Shown here piece after piece: positions 44,650 through 52,792 of a DNA stretch of 64,000 nucleotides (position 1 is the first letter of the stretch; each line of letters starts with the position of its first letter). The stretch comes from Rhizobium sp. BT03 (lineage in GTDB: Bacteria > Pseudomonadota > Alphaproteobacteria > Rhizobiales > Rhizobiaceae). A program made the translations under genes and the position numbers. The stretch covers positions 1,178,001-1,242,000 of the forward strand of contig NZ_CP125640.1 in the NCBI RefSeq assembly GCF_030053155.1, given 5' to 3'. Below the pieces are notes generated by a model. That model was not told the origin of the DNA and ran no database searches. It saw nothing but the letters and a program-made list of their open reading frames with translations.

Positions 44650-46014
44650 TCAAGCGGGCAGAAGCCCGTAACGCCAGCCTCGGCGCTTTGCGTTTTGCGA
44701 CAACACCAGGAAGGCCAGGATGCACATGCCTGCTTCGGCAAAGACCGGCACCATCCAAATCCCCCGCTCTCCAAAGACGAAAGGCAGCAAGAAGGTCAGC
44801 GGCAGGGTGAAGAGATAAGGCCGCGACAGGCCGAAGATCGCCGCGCGCGGCGCGTCGCCGATCGACTGGAAATAGGACGACAGGATCAGCATCTGCCCGA
44901 AGAGGAAATAGGCGGCGATCGTCCAGGGCAGAATTCGCCAGACCTCGGCGACAATGGCGGGATCAGCGACGAAGACGGCGCCAAGGCGGCCGGCCGAAAG
45001 TTCGACGGTGATTTCCACCAGGGTGCAGTAGACGAGCGCCGCAAGCATGGCGATCCGCAGGCTGCGGCCGACGCGAAGACCGAGGCCGGCGCCGTGATTG
45101 TTGCCGGCGATCGTCTGCAGGGCGATGCTGAGGCCAAGCAGCGGCAGATAGGCGAAGGTCATGATCCGGGTGATAATGCCGTAGGCGGCGACCGTCGCGA
45201 CACGATCACGGGTGCTCCAGAGCGAGATGTTGACGAGAATGGCCGCCGATGCCAGCGATATGCCGATGAAGCCGAGGCTCATCGGCGCGCCGAAGGCGAC
45301 GATGCCGCGCCATTCGGCAGGTGCGAATCCTCGATAAGGCCTGAGTGCAGCCGGCCGGCGGAAGCGATAGGTCAGCACGGCGGTCAGACAGACGAATTGC
45401 GAGGCGATGGAGCCAGCCGCCGACCCGAGCACGCCCCAATGCATCACCGCCATGAACAGCCAGTTGGCGAGGATGTTGAGCAGCGAGGCCGACAGCGTCA
45501 CCAGCGTCATGAACCCGATCCTGCCTTCGCAGCGCAGGCCATCGAGATGCAGCGACAGGAAGAAGCTCACCGGCGCAAAGGCGATCATCGCGCCCATGAA
45601 CAGCATGGCGCCATCGGCGACTGCAGTTGTGCCGGCACCGGCGTTGATGATCTGACGGCCGAGGGTCCAGAAGACGATGTTGAGGATGAGAGTGACGGCC
45701 AGCGCCAGTGTATGGGCACCTGTGAATACCCTGGTCGCGCCCTGGCGATCGCCGGCCCCGAGCCGGCGGGCAAGGATGCTCGCCATGCCGTTCGTGACCA
45801 GCGCTTGCAAAGCGATCAGCAGCATCAACCCCGGGAAAATCAGGCTGACGGCAGAGAGCGCGTCGGGGCCGACATAGGCGCCGAGGAAATAGGCGTCGAC
45901 GACGGTGAACAGGCCGTTGACGGTGGTGATCGCGGCGATCGGCGCCGCCGTTTTGATGAAGACGGCCGGCAGCCAGCCGGTTAGGAAGGCATTGCCTTCG
46001 GAAAGATCGGTCAT
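44650..46014 (-). CDS. MATE-family efflux transporter
   Basis: The 454-residue membrane protein has about 12 hydrophobic helices in two related halves, with MATE features (NGLFTVVDAYFLGAYVGPDALSAVSL near the start; SLGFIGISLASAAILVN at the second half). It would export cationic or aromatic compounds with Na+ or H+ entry; the substrate is not known. It ends 85 bp from the six-Cys gene, which is convergent. Confidence 0.9.
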   Translation of the reverse strand: MTDLSEGNAFLTGWLPAVFIKTAAPIAAITTVNGLFTVVDAYFLGAYVGPDALSAVSLIFPGLMLLIALQALVTNGMASILARRLGAGDRQGATRVFTGAHTLALAVTLILNIVFWTLGRQIINAGAGTTAVADGAMLFMGAMIAFAPVSFFLSLHLDGLRCEGRIGFMTLVTLSASLLNILANWLFMAVMHWGVLGSAAGSIASQFVCLTAVLTYRFRRPAALRPYRGFAPAEWRGIVAFGAPMSLGFIGISLASAAILVNISLWSTRDRVATVAAYGIITRIMTFAYLPLLGLSIALQTIAGNNHGAGLGLRVGRSLRIAMLAALVYCTLVEITVELSAGRLGAVFVADPAIVAEVWRILPWTIAAYFLFGQMLILSSYFQSIGDAPRAAIFGLSRPYLFTLPLTFLLPFVFGERGIWMVPVFAEAGMCILAFLVLSQNAKRRGWRYGLLPA

Positions 46015-46096
46015 GGGGAAATCCGTGTGATAGCGGGCAACCCAATCCGCTTGAAATCATGCGGATCCGAGCAGCCTGAAAAAGGATGAGAGCAAT

Positions 46097-46537
46097 CTAG
46101 AGATCGAGCACCAGATGCGGGACGCCGTTCGAGGTCTTCCTCGGCGAGACGCCATCGGCATCGATCTGCGCATTCACGCGCCGGCGAAAGGCTGAAAAGC
46201 TCTCGAAGGTGACGACATCCACCGGCTCGTCGAAATGGATGGTGATCCTGTGGAGATCGCCGCCCGGCAGGGCCGACAGCGCCAGAATCTTGCCGGTGAA
46301 CGGCTGGTTGAGATAGCGGCCGCGAATATGCGCGCCGACGAAGAGCGGTGTTTTCGGGCTGGCATTGGGCTTTGCCGCTAGTGCCGCGAGCGTGTTCCAA
46401 TCGCGTGCGCCGTGCTGGCGGGCAATCATTTCGAGCGCCGCACCGTGGGTCAGCGTAGTGCCGTGTTCATTCATCGCCTGGCGCAAGCGCTTGGCCTGGG
46501 CCTTCAATTCATCAATGGCGGGATAGGTGGTCGTCAT
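46097..46537 (-). CDS. Glyoxalase-superfamily-related protein (Glyoxalase_8 type)
   Basis: The 146-residue protein starts MTTTYPAIDELKAQAKRLRQAMNEHG and contains the segment ALEMIARQHGARDWNTLAA, recognisable as the helical N-terminal part of the Glyoxalase_8 family; the C-terminal half is beta-rich (TIHFDEPVDVVTFESFSAF). No metal-binding glyoxalase triad is clear, so enzymatic activity is unproved. Its stop lies 82 bp from the MATE start. ATG 46537 chosen over an 17-codon longer start. Confidence 0.7.
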   Translation of the reverse strand: MTTTYPAIDELKAQAKRLRQAMNEHGTTLTHGAALEMIARQHGARDWNTLAALAAKPNASPKTPLFVGAHIRGRYLNQPFTGKILALSALPGGDLHRITIHFDEPVDVVTFESFSAFRRRVNAQIDADGVSPRKTSNGVPHLVLDL

Positions 46538-46880
46538 GGAGTGAGCCTTCGCAAGGCATGCTCTTCGACTGTCGATGGGAGCTCGCATTGCCGCCAGTCA
46601 GCATGCACAAGGGCCGTGACCATGATCGCGAGGACTTCACCATGGATTTTCATCCGCGAGCGGCCGGTGCCTCGAACCGGCCTTTGTATGCGCGAAGACC
46701 GCCAGCATGTCAAGAATGGCGCAGATACCCTTAGGAATGAGCAAATATGGGGCAAATCTGCATGAAATCGGTGCGATTTTCCCGCAAATATTCAATCTTA
46801 GCGATGTTCTTCAGCAACCGTCAGCATTCTTCAGCTAATATCCTGTGGTAGAACAAGCGGAGGCTAAAAGGGCCTTTCAG
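46538..46880. other. 343-bp region between divergent genes
   Basis: No credible gene seen. A short open frame on the minus strand (46534-46755) overlaps the next start by four bases but has no ribosome-binding site or known similarity. The right half (46720-46860) is AT-rich and likely holds the promoter of the gene at 46881. Confidence 0.5.
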
Positions 46881-47213
46881 ATGCACCTCGACACAGAACA
46901 CCCCAAGCCGGAACGTGCTTACAGGGAATTTAACCTCGACAGGCCCGGCAACATCATCTTCGTCGGCCATCATCTTAGCACCGGAACGCAGGTGCGTTGC
47001 CTGATCCGCACGATCACGCTCGCCGGCGCACTGCTCGAAGTCAGCCCGAACCTGGAAATGCCGAGCCATTTCTTCCTCGAAATCCTCGGCATCCATGACG
47101 AGATCGGCGCGACCATGGTCAAGCGCGAAGGCGAATGGGTGACGGTCAGCTTCAACATGCTGCTCAATCCGGAATTCCTGCACCATGTGCTGCGGCTGAG
47201 CTTCGAAAGCTGA
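46881..47213 (+). CDS. PilZ-like domain protein (paralog A)
   Basis: The 110-residue protein has a beta-rich PilZ-like profile. Its C-terminal half (PSHFFLEILG ... IGATMV ... VTVSFNMLLNPEFLHHVLRLSF) aligns with the protein at 49460-49861 (PKHYYLNILG ... IGCAEV ... IGVRFINIMDPEVLRRVVRTDF). The RxxxR and DxSxxG c-di-GMP motifs are not clear here, so ligand binding is uncertain. ATG 46881 is chosen; an upstream ATG at 46845 is possible. Confidence 0.6.
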   Translation: MHLDTEHPKPERAYREFNLDRPGNIIFVGHHLSTGTQVRCLIRTITLAGALLEVSPNLEMPSHFFLEILGIHDEIGATMVKREGEWVTVSFNMLLNPEFLHHVLRLSFES

Positions 47214-47412
47214 GGGCTTTTGCGATCCGCGCATCATCGCGGCGCGGTCTCCTCGTCTCGCCTCTTCTCGAGGCCAGATACGCCATGATCGGAATGATCC
47301 AGAGAAGTCCGCGCCATTCCGGGCCATCGAGCGGATCGGCCATGGGATCGCGGCGCAGGCGGCGATTGCGGGATTCGACTTCCTCAAAGAGAACAACCCA
47401 GTTGAGAAGCAT
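47164..47412 (-). CDS. Hypothetical 82-residue protein with one hydrophobic segment
   Basis: The frame starts MLLNWVVLFEEVE, has one hydrophobic stretch (GLLWIIPIMAYLA, about residues 34-46), and ends in a basic Arg/Ala-rich tail. GGAGG lies eight bases before the ATG, which is the main support. Its 3' end overlaps the PilZ-like gene by 50 bp, tail to tail. No family recognised. Confidence 0.4.
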   Translation of the reverse strand: MLLNWVVLFEEVESRNRRLRRDPMADPLDGPEWRGLLWIIPIMAYLASRRGETRRPRRDDARIAKALSFRSSAAAHGAGIPD

Positions 47413-47503
47413 TGCTTCATCCTCCATCTATTGGCTGGAGCACATGAGCTAAGCCTTCACACCGCTCCGATGTAGAGGCGCTGGGGAAAGGGGGTTTTCA
47501 TCC

Positions 47504-48370
47504 ATGAAAGATGCGAGCTGGGACGACCTGCAGCTTTTCTTCCATGTCGCGACCGGCGGCGGGCTCTCGGCTGCGGCCGCGCGCACCGGGCTCAGCGCGC
47601 CGACGATCGGCCGGCGCATGCTGGCGCTTGAACGGGTGACGGGCCGATCGTTGTTCAGCCGCGGCCCCACCGGTTATCTGCTTGCCAGAGATGGCCAGGA
47701 ATTGCTCGACCGCGTGCGGCTGATGCAGGATGCGGCGCTGGCAATCTCCGACTGGCGCGGCGAGGTGCTGACGCTGCCGATCGTCTCGACGGCCGCCGAC
47801 AGCTGGACCTTGCGCTTCATCGCCGATCATCTCGCCAGCGTCTGGAGGCCGAAGGACAGCTTCCGCATGTGCTACAAGACCTGCGATAGCGGCGTCGATT
47901 TCACCTATCGCGAGGCGCATATCGCCGTCGGCCACAGCCGGCCGGACAGCGGCAACGTCGCGATCCGCCGCGCGGTCAAGGTGGCGCATGCGGCTTACCA
48001 GGCAGCGGATTACGACGAGGCCAACTGCAACTGGATCTCGCTCGGCACCGATACCGCCGTCACGCCGGCGGACAAATGGACATTCGAACAGCCGGATTAC
48101 TGGATCACCAGCTGGACGAACACGCCGCATATGCTCTTTCATCTGATCCGCGGGGGCGCCGGTCGCGGGGTGCTCCCCTGTTTCATCGGCGATCAGGACC
48201 GCAAGCTCGTCCGCGCCGGGCCTCTCATCGACGAGCTGACCTACGACATGTGGATCGTTGCGCATGACGACGAGCGGCAACGGCCTGAGGTGAGGCTCGT
48301 CATCGACCGCCTGGCGGCGCTGTTTGCCGATCATGAAGAGCTGTTTGCCGGGAGGAGGCCGTCGATGTGA
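47504..48370 (+). CDS. LysR-family transcriptional regulator
   Basis: The 288-residue protein has an N-terminal winged helix-turn-helix (residues 6-64, WDDLQLFFHVATGGGLSAAAARTGLSAPTIGRRMLALE) and a substrate-binding domain (from about 90). The usual LysR start 'M-x-x-L-x-x-F' is kept as LQLFFHV. The target is unknown: a divergent minus-strand frame starting at 47412 is the only close partner. Confidence 0.9.
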   Translation: MKDASWDDLQLFFHVATGGGLSAAAARTGLSAPTIGRRMLALERVTGRSLFSRGPTGYLLARDGQELLDRVRLMQDAALAISDWRGEVLTLPIVSTAADSWTLRFIADHLASVWRPKDSFRMCYKTCDSGVDFTYREAHIAVGHSRPDSGNVAIRRAVKVAHAAYQAADYDEANCNWISLGTDTAVTPADKWTFEQPDYWITSWTNTPHMLFHLIRGGAGRGVLPCFIGDQDRKLVRAGPLIDELTYDMWIVAHDDERQRPEVRLVIDRLAALFADHEELFAGRRPSM

Positions 48371-48454
48371 CGCGAAAACGCGGGCCGTAATATCCGCGTT
48401 TTTTCTGCTATCAATTTGTTTTTACCTATCTTTTAGATCGGCGAGACCTGCCCA

Positions 48455-48598
48455 TCATCCGCCTGCCGGCACCTTGTCCCCGCGCGCGGGGCGAAGGGGA
48501 TAGCCGCGACCTCTCCGTCCCTCGCTAAGCTCTCGCAGGGCACGTCCCCTCTCCCCGTTTTACGGGGAGAGGGTTAGGGTGAGGGGCAGCCATTGGTA
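48455..48598. repeat. Dispersed rhizobial intergenic repeat with strong hairpin
   Basis: The segment contains ccctctccccg and cggggagaggg pairing perfectly (11 bp) around tttta at 48547-48573, after catcatccgcctgccggcac and a CGCGCGCGGGG stretch. This type is frequent between rhizobial genes. It lies between the convergent LysR and host-attachment genes. Confidence 0.75.
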
Positions 48599-48631
48599 CA
48601 CCGTGGGAACCGCCCATTTGCCATGACCGCC

Positions 48632-49078
48632 TCAGGCGGCGAGATGCCGCTCGATCTCTTCGACCGGCATATTGGTATAGTCCTTCGCCACCTCAGCGGT
48701 GATCGCGGCCTGCGTATCGGCGCGGAGCGCCGGCCGCAATGTGCCGAGCGCTTTCGGCGGTGCAACGACGACAATGCGGCGGGCACTCTTTTCCTGCACC
48801 AGCGCGTCGAGCTTTTCCGCCACCTGTTTGAGAAATTCGGCTTCGGCCTGATCCTGCCAGCTGGTTTCCTCGACAGCGCAGCGGCTGACGCCGTCTGCAG
48901 CATGGGTCCGGCCGGGTTTATCGGCGCCAATCTCGCGATCCGGCGCGTTCGGCTGCGTCAGGGTTTCCAGCACCTTCAGGTTCATCAACTGGGCATCGCC
49001 TGCATTCTGCATGATCAGAGCCTTGGCTCCATCGCAGACCACGACCCATGATTCCCAAGGGATTTTGACGTTGGTCAT
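48632..49078 (-). CDS. Host attachment family protein
   Basis: The 148-residue protein starts MTNVKIPWESWVVVCDGAKALIMQNAGDAQ, then DREIGADKPGRTHAADG and RIVVVAPPKALGTLRPAL, matching the Host_attach family (related to Agrobacterium AtsE). Some members were linked to attachment to plant cells; the fold resembles eRF1 domain 2. ATG 49078 has GAGGAG upstream; 14 earlier in-frame codons lack similarity. Confidence 0.88.
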   Translation of the reverse strand: MTNVKIPWESWVVVCDGAKALIMQNAGDAQLMNLKVLETLTQPNAPDREIGADKPGRTHAADGVSRCAVEETSWQDQAEAEFLKQVAEKLDALVQEKSARRIVVVAPPKALGTLRPALRADTQAAITAEVAKDYTNMPVEEIERHLAA

Positions 49079-49459
49079 TTTCAACTCCTCGCGTCGTCGT
49101 TCGAAGCGCGCCGGCTTCATCGATCAAGGCAGAACGCCCGGCAATTGAAAGAGTTCGGGAAAAATCGCGCCGAAATCGGACGGCGGCGATTGGGCGGCTC
49201 TTCCGCGTCGAAGAGGCGGGTTTACGGGATTGAAGATGAAAACAGGGCCGATCGCCTATGCCGGCCGCGTCCCGATAAGGAACATCGAGGCGTCCCGCTT
49301 GGGAACAAAGTTTGAACTCGTTAAAATTGTAATTTTATATTTGACGAATGCGCAAAACATTCATGTGACCTTGGTTGGGATCAAGCCACGCTTGCTCAAG
49401 ATCAAGATCAGGTTGCTCGAGATCAACCCCAAATGCGTCCTGACTGACGGAGAATGTGA
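49079..49459. other. 381-bp divergent intergenic region
   Basis: No credible gene seen. It holds the promoter of the host-attachment gene (left) and the PilZ gene (right), with a pair of direct repeats at 49392-49426 in the right part. AT-rich around 49325-49360. Confidence 0.55.
49392..49426. promoter_or_regulatory. Direct repeats 21 bp apart upstream of the PilZ gene
   Basis: ttgctcaagatcaa (49392-49405) and ttgctcgagatcaa (49413-49426) differ at one base and are 21 bp apart start to start, about two helical turns. They lie 34-68 bp before the ATG at 49460, a typical place for a regulator binding as a tandem dimer. Confidence 0.4.
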
Positions 49460-49861
49460 ATGTCTATGCTCCGCGCCACCCACCTTGCCACGGTCAAGTC
49501 CGCCGTCTATGACCTGCGCTGGGAAGAATTCAGCGTCAAGCGGCCAGCCCGCATCGTCGCCGTCCGGCCCTGCCTTACCGGCGTCTCGATGCGAAGCGCC
49601 GAGATCATCGATATTTCCCAGGGTGGCGCGACGTTCATCGTGTCGACCACGGCCGGCCTGCCGAAACATTATTATCTCAACATTCTGGGCCTCGCCTACC
49701 GGATCGGCTGTGCCGAGGTCTACCGGCACAAGGAACGCATCGGGGTGCGGTTCATCAATATCATGGATCCCGAGGTTCTGCGCCGCGTCGTGCGCACCGA
49801 TTTCCTTGTCGGCAACATGGAAGCAATCGCCGCCCGGCGGGCGCCGATCTTCCGTGCGTGA
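49460..49861 (+). CDS. PilZ domain protein (paralog B)
   Basis: The 133-residue protein has the features of a PilZ fold: basic residues before the barrel (EFSVKRPARI), DISQGGATFIV (the DxSxxG motif, with Gln for x) and a C-terminal helix region. It may bind c-di-GMP. It aligns with the protein at 46881 in its C-terminal half. ATG 49460 has GGAGAA upstream; an internal ATG is two codons later. Confidence 0.8.
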   Translation: MSMLRATHLATVKSAVYDLRWEEFSVKRPARIVAVRPCLTGVSMRSAEIIDISQGGATFIVSTTAGLPKHYYLNILGLAYRIGCAEVYRHKERIGVRFINIMDPEVLRRVVRTDFLVGNMEAIAARRAPIFRA

Positions 49862-49965
49862 ATAGCCCGACAACCAATTGGTTGCAGAAATAATCTTGCT
49901 TGCGTCGGTGGTGCCCGGGCCTATTGTTGCGCCGATCGTCAACATATCCGGGAAACCGCCTTCGC

Positions 49966-51078
49966 ATGTCCGCCTTTTCGCGCTTCACGCCTCTTGCCGG
50001 CGCTCTGCCCTCCACAGTTCCTTTCGTCGGTCCCGAAGCGATCGAGCGTCAGCGCGGGTTTGCTGTTTCGGCGCGCATCGGCGCCAATGAGAACGGCTTC
50101 GGCCCCGCCCCTTCGGTATTTGCAGCGATGCGCGAGGAGGCCGGCAATATCTGGAAATACAATGACCCGGAGAATTTCGCGCTCCGGCAAGCGCTTGCCG
50201 CCCATCTCGGCACGTCCCCCGCCAATATCGCCATCGGCAGCGGCATCGACGAATTGCTCGGCCAGATCGTCCGGCTGGTGATCGAGCCCGGCGCGCCCGT
50301 CGTTACTTCGCTCGGCGCCTATCCGACCTTCAATTTCCATGTCGCCGGCTTCGGCGGACGGCTGGTGACCGTTCCCTATGCCAATGACCGCGAGGATCTC
50401 GACGGATTGCTCGATGCCGTAAAGCGCGAGAATGCGCCGCTCGTCTATTTCGCCAATCCCGACAATCCGATGGGAAGCTGGTGGGATGCCGACAGGATCG
50501 TCGCTTTCGCCCGGGCGCTGCCGGAGACGACGATGATGGTGCTCGACGAGGCCTATAGCGAGACCGGGCCGGCAGGGGCGCTGCCGTCGATCGCCTCGCT
50601 GATCGAGCTGCCGAACATCGTTCGCACCCGCACCTTCTCCAAGGCCTACGGACTGGCCGGCTCGCGCACCGGTTACGTGATTTCGACGGCCGGGACGGCT
50701 GAAGCTTTCGACAAGATCCGCAATCATTTCGGCATGAACCGGCTGGCGACCGCGGCAGCGCTCGCCGCCCTCAAGGACCAGACCTATCTCGCCGAGGTGG
50801 TCGGGAAAATCCAGGCGGCGCGGGAGCGGATCGGCGGCATCGCCCGGGCCAACGGGTTTGAGCCCCTGCCCTCGGCGACGAATTTCGTCGCGATCGATAC
50901 CGGCCGCGACGGCATCTATGCGCGGGCGATCGTCGACGGGCTGATGGAACGCGGCGTCTTCATCCGCATGCCGGGCGTGGCCCCACTCAATCGCTGCATT
51001 CGCGTCAGCGTCGGGCCGGAGGCGGATATGGCGCTTCTCGAAGAGGCGCTGCCGCAGGTGCTGAAACAGATCGGCTGA
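49966..51078 (+). CDS. Histidinol-phosphate aminotransferase-like PLP enzyme
   Basis: The 370-residue class I/II aminotransferase has NENGFGPAP near the start, FANPDNPMGS, DEAYSE and the PLP Lys226 in TFSKAYGLAGSRTGY, as in HisC-related proteins. True hisC usually sits in his loci; here the neighbours are unrelated, so a different amino-acid or phosphonate substrate is possible. ATG 49966 chosen; a 22-residue longer in-frame start has no similarity. Confidence 0.88.
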   Translation: MSAFSRFTPLAGALPSTVPFVGPEAIERQRGFAVSARIGANENGFGPAPSVFAAMREEAGNIWKYNDPENFALRQALAAHLGTSPANIAIGSGIDELLGQIVRLVIEPGAPVVTSLGAYPTFNFHVAGFGGRLVTVPYANDREDLDGLLDAVKRENAPLVYFANPDNPMGSWWDADRIVAFARALPETTMMVLDEAYSETGPAGALPSIASLIELPNIVRTRTFSKAYGLAGSRTGYVISTAGTAEAFDKIRNHFGMNRLATAAALAALKDQTYLAEVVGKIQAARERIGGIARANGFEPLPSATNFVAIDTGRDGIYARAIVDGLMERGVFIRMPGVAPLNRCIRVSVGPEADMALLEEALPQVLKQIG

Positions 51079-51080
51079 CG

Positions 51081-51127
51081 GAGCATGATGCCGAAAACTG
51101 TCGGCGGTTTCTCATGACATCATGCTC
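51081..51127. repeat. Rhizobial intergenic palindromic repeat, copy 2 (complete)
   Basis: The 47-bp sequence has perfect 10-bp arms, gagcatgatg (51081-51090) and catcatgctc (51118-51127), with gccgaaaactgtc in the middle. Copy 1 is at 5146-5193 in the other orientation and a half-copy is at 17343-17366. It follows the aminotransferase stop. Confidence 0.85.
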
Positions 51128-51278
51128 TCATTGTTTCGTGTAAAACAGCAAGAACCGCGCCCGGTGGAGGTATCCGGCCGCGGTTCCCTTCTCCTGGCGT
51201 CGGGCCTGTCTCAAGCGCCCGCCAGTCCCTCTTTCCGAGGTTGTTATTGCTGCTTTTGTCGATCGATCGGAGACGGTC

Positions 51279-51545
51279 TCAGTGGACCGTCATCCACTCG
51301 CGGGCGGCGCGCAGCGCTGCCACGATCTGCATCTTGTCCATGGCGGCGGCCACATCCGCACGAAGCTCGGCGGCGCGGTCGTTGCCCTTGATTGCGGCGA
51401 TGTTCAGCCATTTGTGGGCCGCGACGAGATCGACTTCGCAGCCGCGGCCGGTCGCATACATCAGACCCATTTCACAGAAGACATCGGCGCTGTTGTCGCC
51501 ACCCATGGTGGCCGTTTCAGCATTGTGCATTTCAAAGCGTGCCAT
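51279..51545 (-). CDS. Sel1-like repeat protein
   Basis: The 88-residue protein contains one Sel1-type repeat (FCEMGLMYATGRGCEVDLVAAHKWLNIAAIKGN, about 23-55) with a short helical tail. Sel1 repeats are TPR-like protein-binding units. It has no signal peptide. Flanking genes give no clear partner. Confidence 0.75.
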   Translation of the reverse strand: MARFEMHNAETATMGGDNSADVFCEMGLMYATGRGCEVDLVAAHKWLNIAAIKGNDRAAELRADVAAAMDKMQIVAALRAAREWMTVH

Positions 51546-52056
51546 CGGTTTTATCCCTGTTAGCCTGTTTATGACTTACCCTGTTTTACCTCCGGGCCTT
51601 GCCGTCTATCGCGGCTTGCGGCCCTTGCGGTCCGGCGGGTTTGCCCCGCTCGTTTGATGGCTTCACTATGCCGGACGGCCTTCAAAAAACGCCTAAAATG
51701 CATGATTAATTCTAGACAAACAAAGTGCAAATGCTTGGTAAATTTGGGTTTTTGTTAAACATCAGATGCCTTGCGACTTAAGGATTTTCGCTCGAATTTT
51801 ACGAAAGATTCAGATCTGAAAATAAAGGGATCGTTCATCATGAAATCAGCAGCCGATATTTTGAAAGGCCGCCGCAGGAGTATTTCTCAGCATGTTTTCC
51901 GCCGCTAAAGCTTGTTGTTTTTATGCATGTCGTCATCCCGGAACCGCTGCACACTTCCGGGCGGCATGCATTGGCATGGAAAATGACCACGCATATTTAC
52001 CTTTACGTTCGCGTCAGTTAATTTCGCGCCCGATCAGGGACATCATGGAGGAAAAG
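51546..52056. other. 511-bp low-gene-density region
   Basis: It contains the upstream region of the Sel1 gene, an AT-rich stretch (51700-51840), a 22-codon frame at 51840-51908 (MKSAADILKGRRRS...), and copy 3 of the dispersed repeat at 51904-51975. No longer gene is seen. Confidence 0.55.
51904..51975. repeat. Dispersed rhizobial intergenic repeat, copy 3
   Basis: It contains gttgtttttatgcatgtcgt, then ccgctgcacacttccgggcg and gcatgca. It is the most regular of three copies, with outer GCATG/CATGC ends. It is about 80 bp upstream of the DUF2147 gene. Confidence 0.8.
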
Positions 52057-52395
52057 ATGATCCGCAGCTTCGTTCTCGCCAGCGCCATCGCAATGATCGC
52101 AGGCATCGCCCATGCCGAGGAGCCGATCGTCGGCAGCTGGAAGACGGCCGCCGGCGAGACGGCGGTGATCGCGTCGTGCGGCGGCAGCTATTGCGTGACG
52201 CTGAAGACCGGCAAATATGCCGGCCGGAAGATCGGCACGCTTGCGGGAACCGGCGGCAGCTATGCCGGCGAGATCACCGACCCGGCCGCCGACAAGACCT
52301 ATAGCGGCTCGGGCAAGATCTCCGGCAATTCTCTGAGAATGCAGGGCTGCGTGATGAAGATCCTCTGCAAGTCACAGACCTGGACGCGGCTCTGA
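52057..52395 (+). CDS. DUF2147-type exported protein
   Basis: The 112-residue product has a signal peptide (MIRSFVLASAIAMIAGIAHA) and a beta-rich mature part (EEPIVGSWKTAAGETAVIASCGGSYC, ending LRMQGCVMKILCKSQTWTRL) with four Cys. It matches DUF2147 proteins, exported and of unknown role. GGAGG lies five bases before the ATG at 52057, supporting the start against the long upstream frame. Confidence 0.82.
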   Translation: MIRSFVLASAIAMIAGIAHAEEPIVGSWKTAAGETAVIASCGGSYCVTLKTGKYAGRKIGTLAGTGGSYAGEITDPAADKTYSGSGKISGNSLRMQGCVMKILCKSQTWTRL

Positions 52396-52482
52396 AAAAC
52401 GGCGGAGAGATCAGCGCATCTTTCCAAATGTAGCGTGAATACATATCTGCATCTTCGGAAGAGAATGGCGATCACGGCGATA

Positions 52483-52500
52483 TGTGTTAGATTGTACACA
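52483..52500. promoter_or_regulatory. Candidate operator of the toxin-antitoxin pair
   Basis: tgtgttagattgtacaca has TGTGT/ACACA arms with an 8-bp spacer, 22 bp before the antitoxin start. Antitoxins of this fold usually repress their own operon through such a palindrome. Confidence 0.4.
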
Positions 52501-52522
52501 GCTCAACACAGGAGTTTTCGAA

Positions 52523-52792
52523 ATGGCCGTCAGCACGACCATGACGATTCGGGTTCGCCCTGATGTAAAAGAAAAGCTCGACCGGATCGCGGCCGACACA
52601 CAACGAAGCAAGTCATTCCTCGCCGGCGAGGCCGTAGCAGCCTATGTGGAGCGCGAGCTTGAAATCATCGAAGGTATCAAGCTTGGCAGAACCGATGCAG
52701 AAGCCGGGCGTGTCGTACCGCATGAACAGGCCGTCGCCGAAATGCGTGAGGTTATCGAGGATGCCAAGCGCAGGAAGGCTGCGCGCGGATGA
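52523..52792 (+). CDS. Antitoxin, ribbon-helix-helix type
   Basis: The 89-residue protein begins with a RHH strand and helices (MAVSTTMTIRVRPDVKEKLDRIAADTQRSKSFLAGEAVAAYVERE), as in CopG/ParD/RelB antitoxins, followed by a helical toxin-binding tail (about 45-89). The stop overlaps the toxin start by four bases. ATG 52523 has CAGGAG upstream. It should neutralise the downstream toxin and repress the pair. Confidence 0.9.
   Translation: MAVSTTMTIRVRPDVKEKLDRIAADTQRSKSFLAGEAVAAYVERELEIIEGIKLGRTDAEAGRVVPHEQAVAEMREVIEDAKRRKAARG

Noticed and set aside
44695..45984. Open frame of 429 codons on the plus strand opposite the MATE gene
   Set aside because: Antisense shadow of a membrane protein; no domain; no ribosome-binding site in a plausible place.
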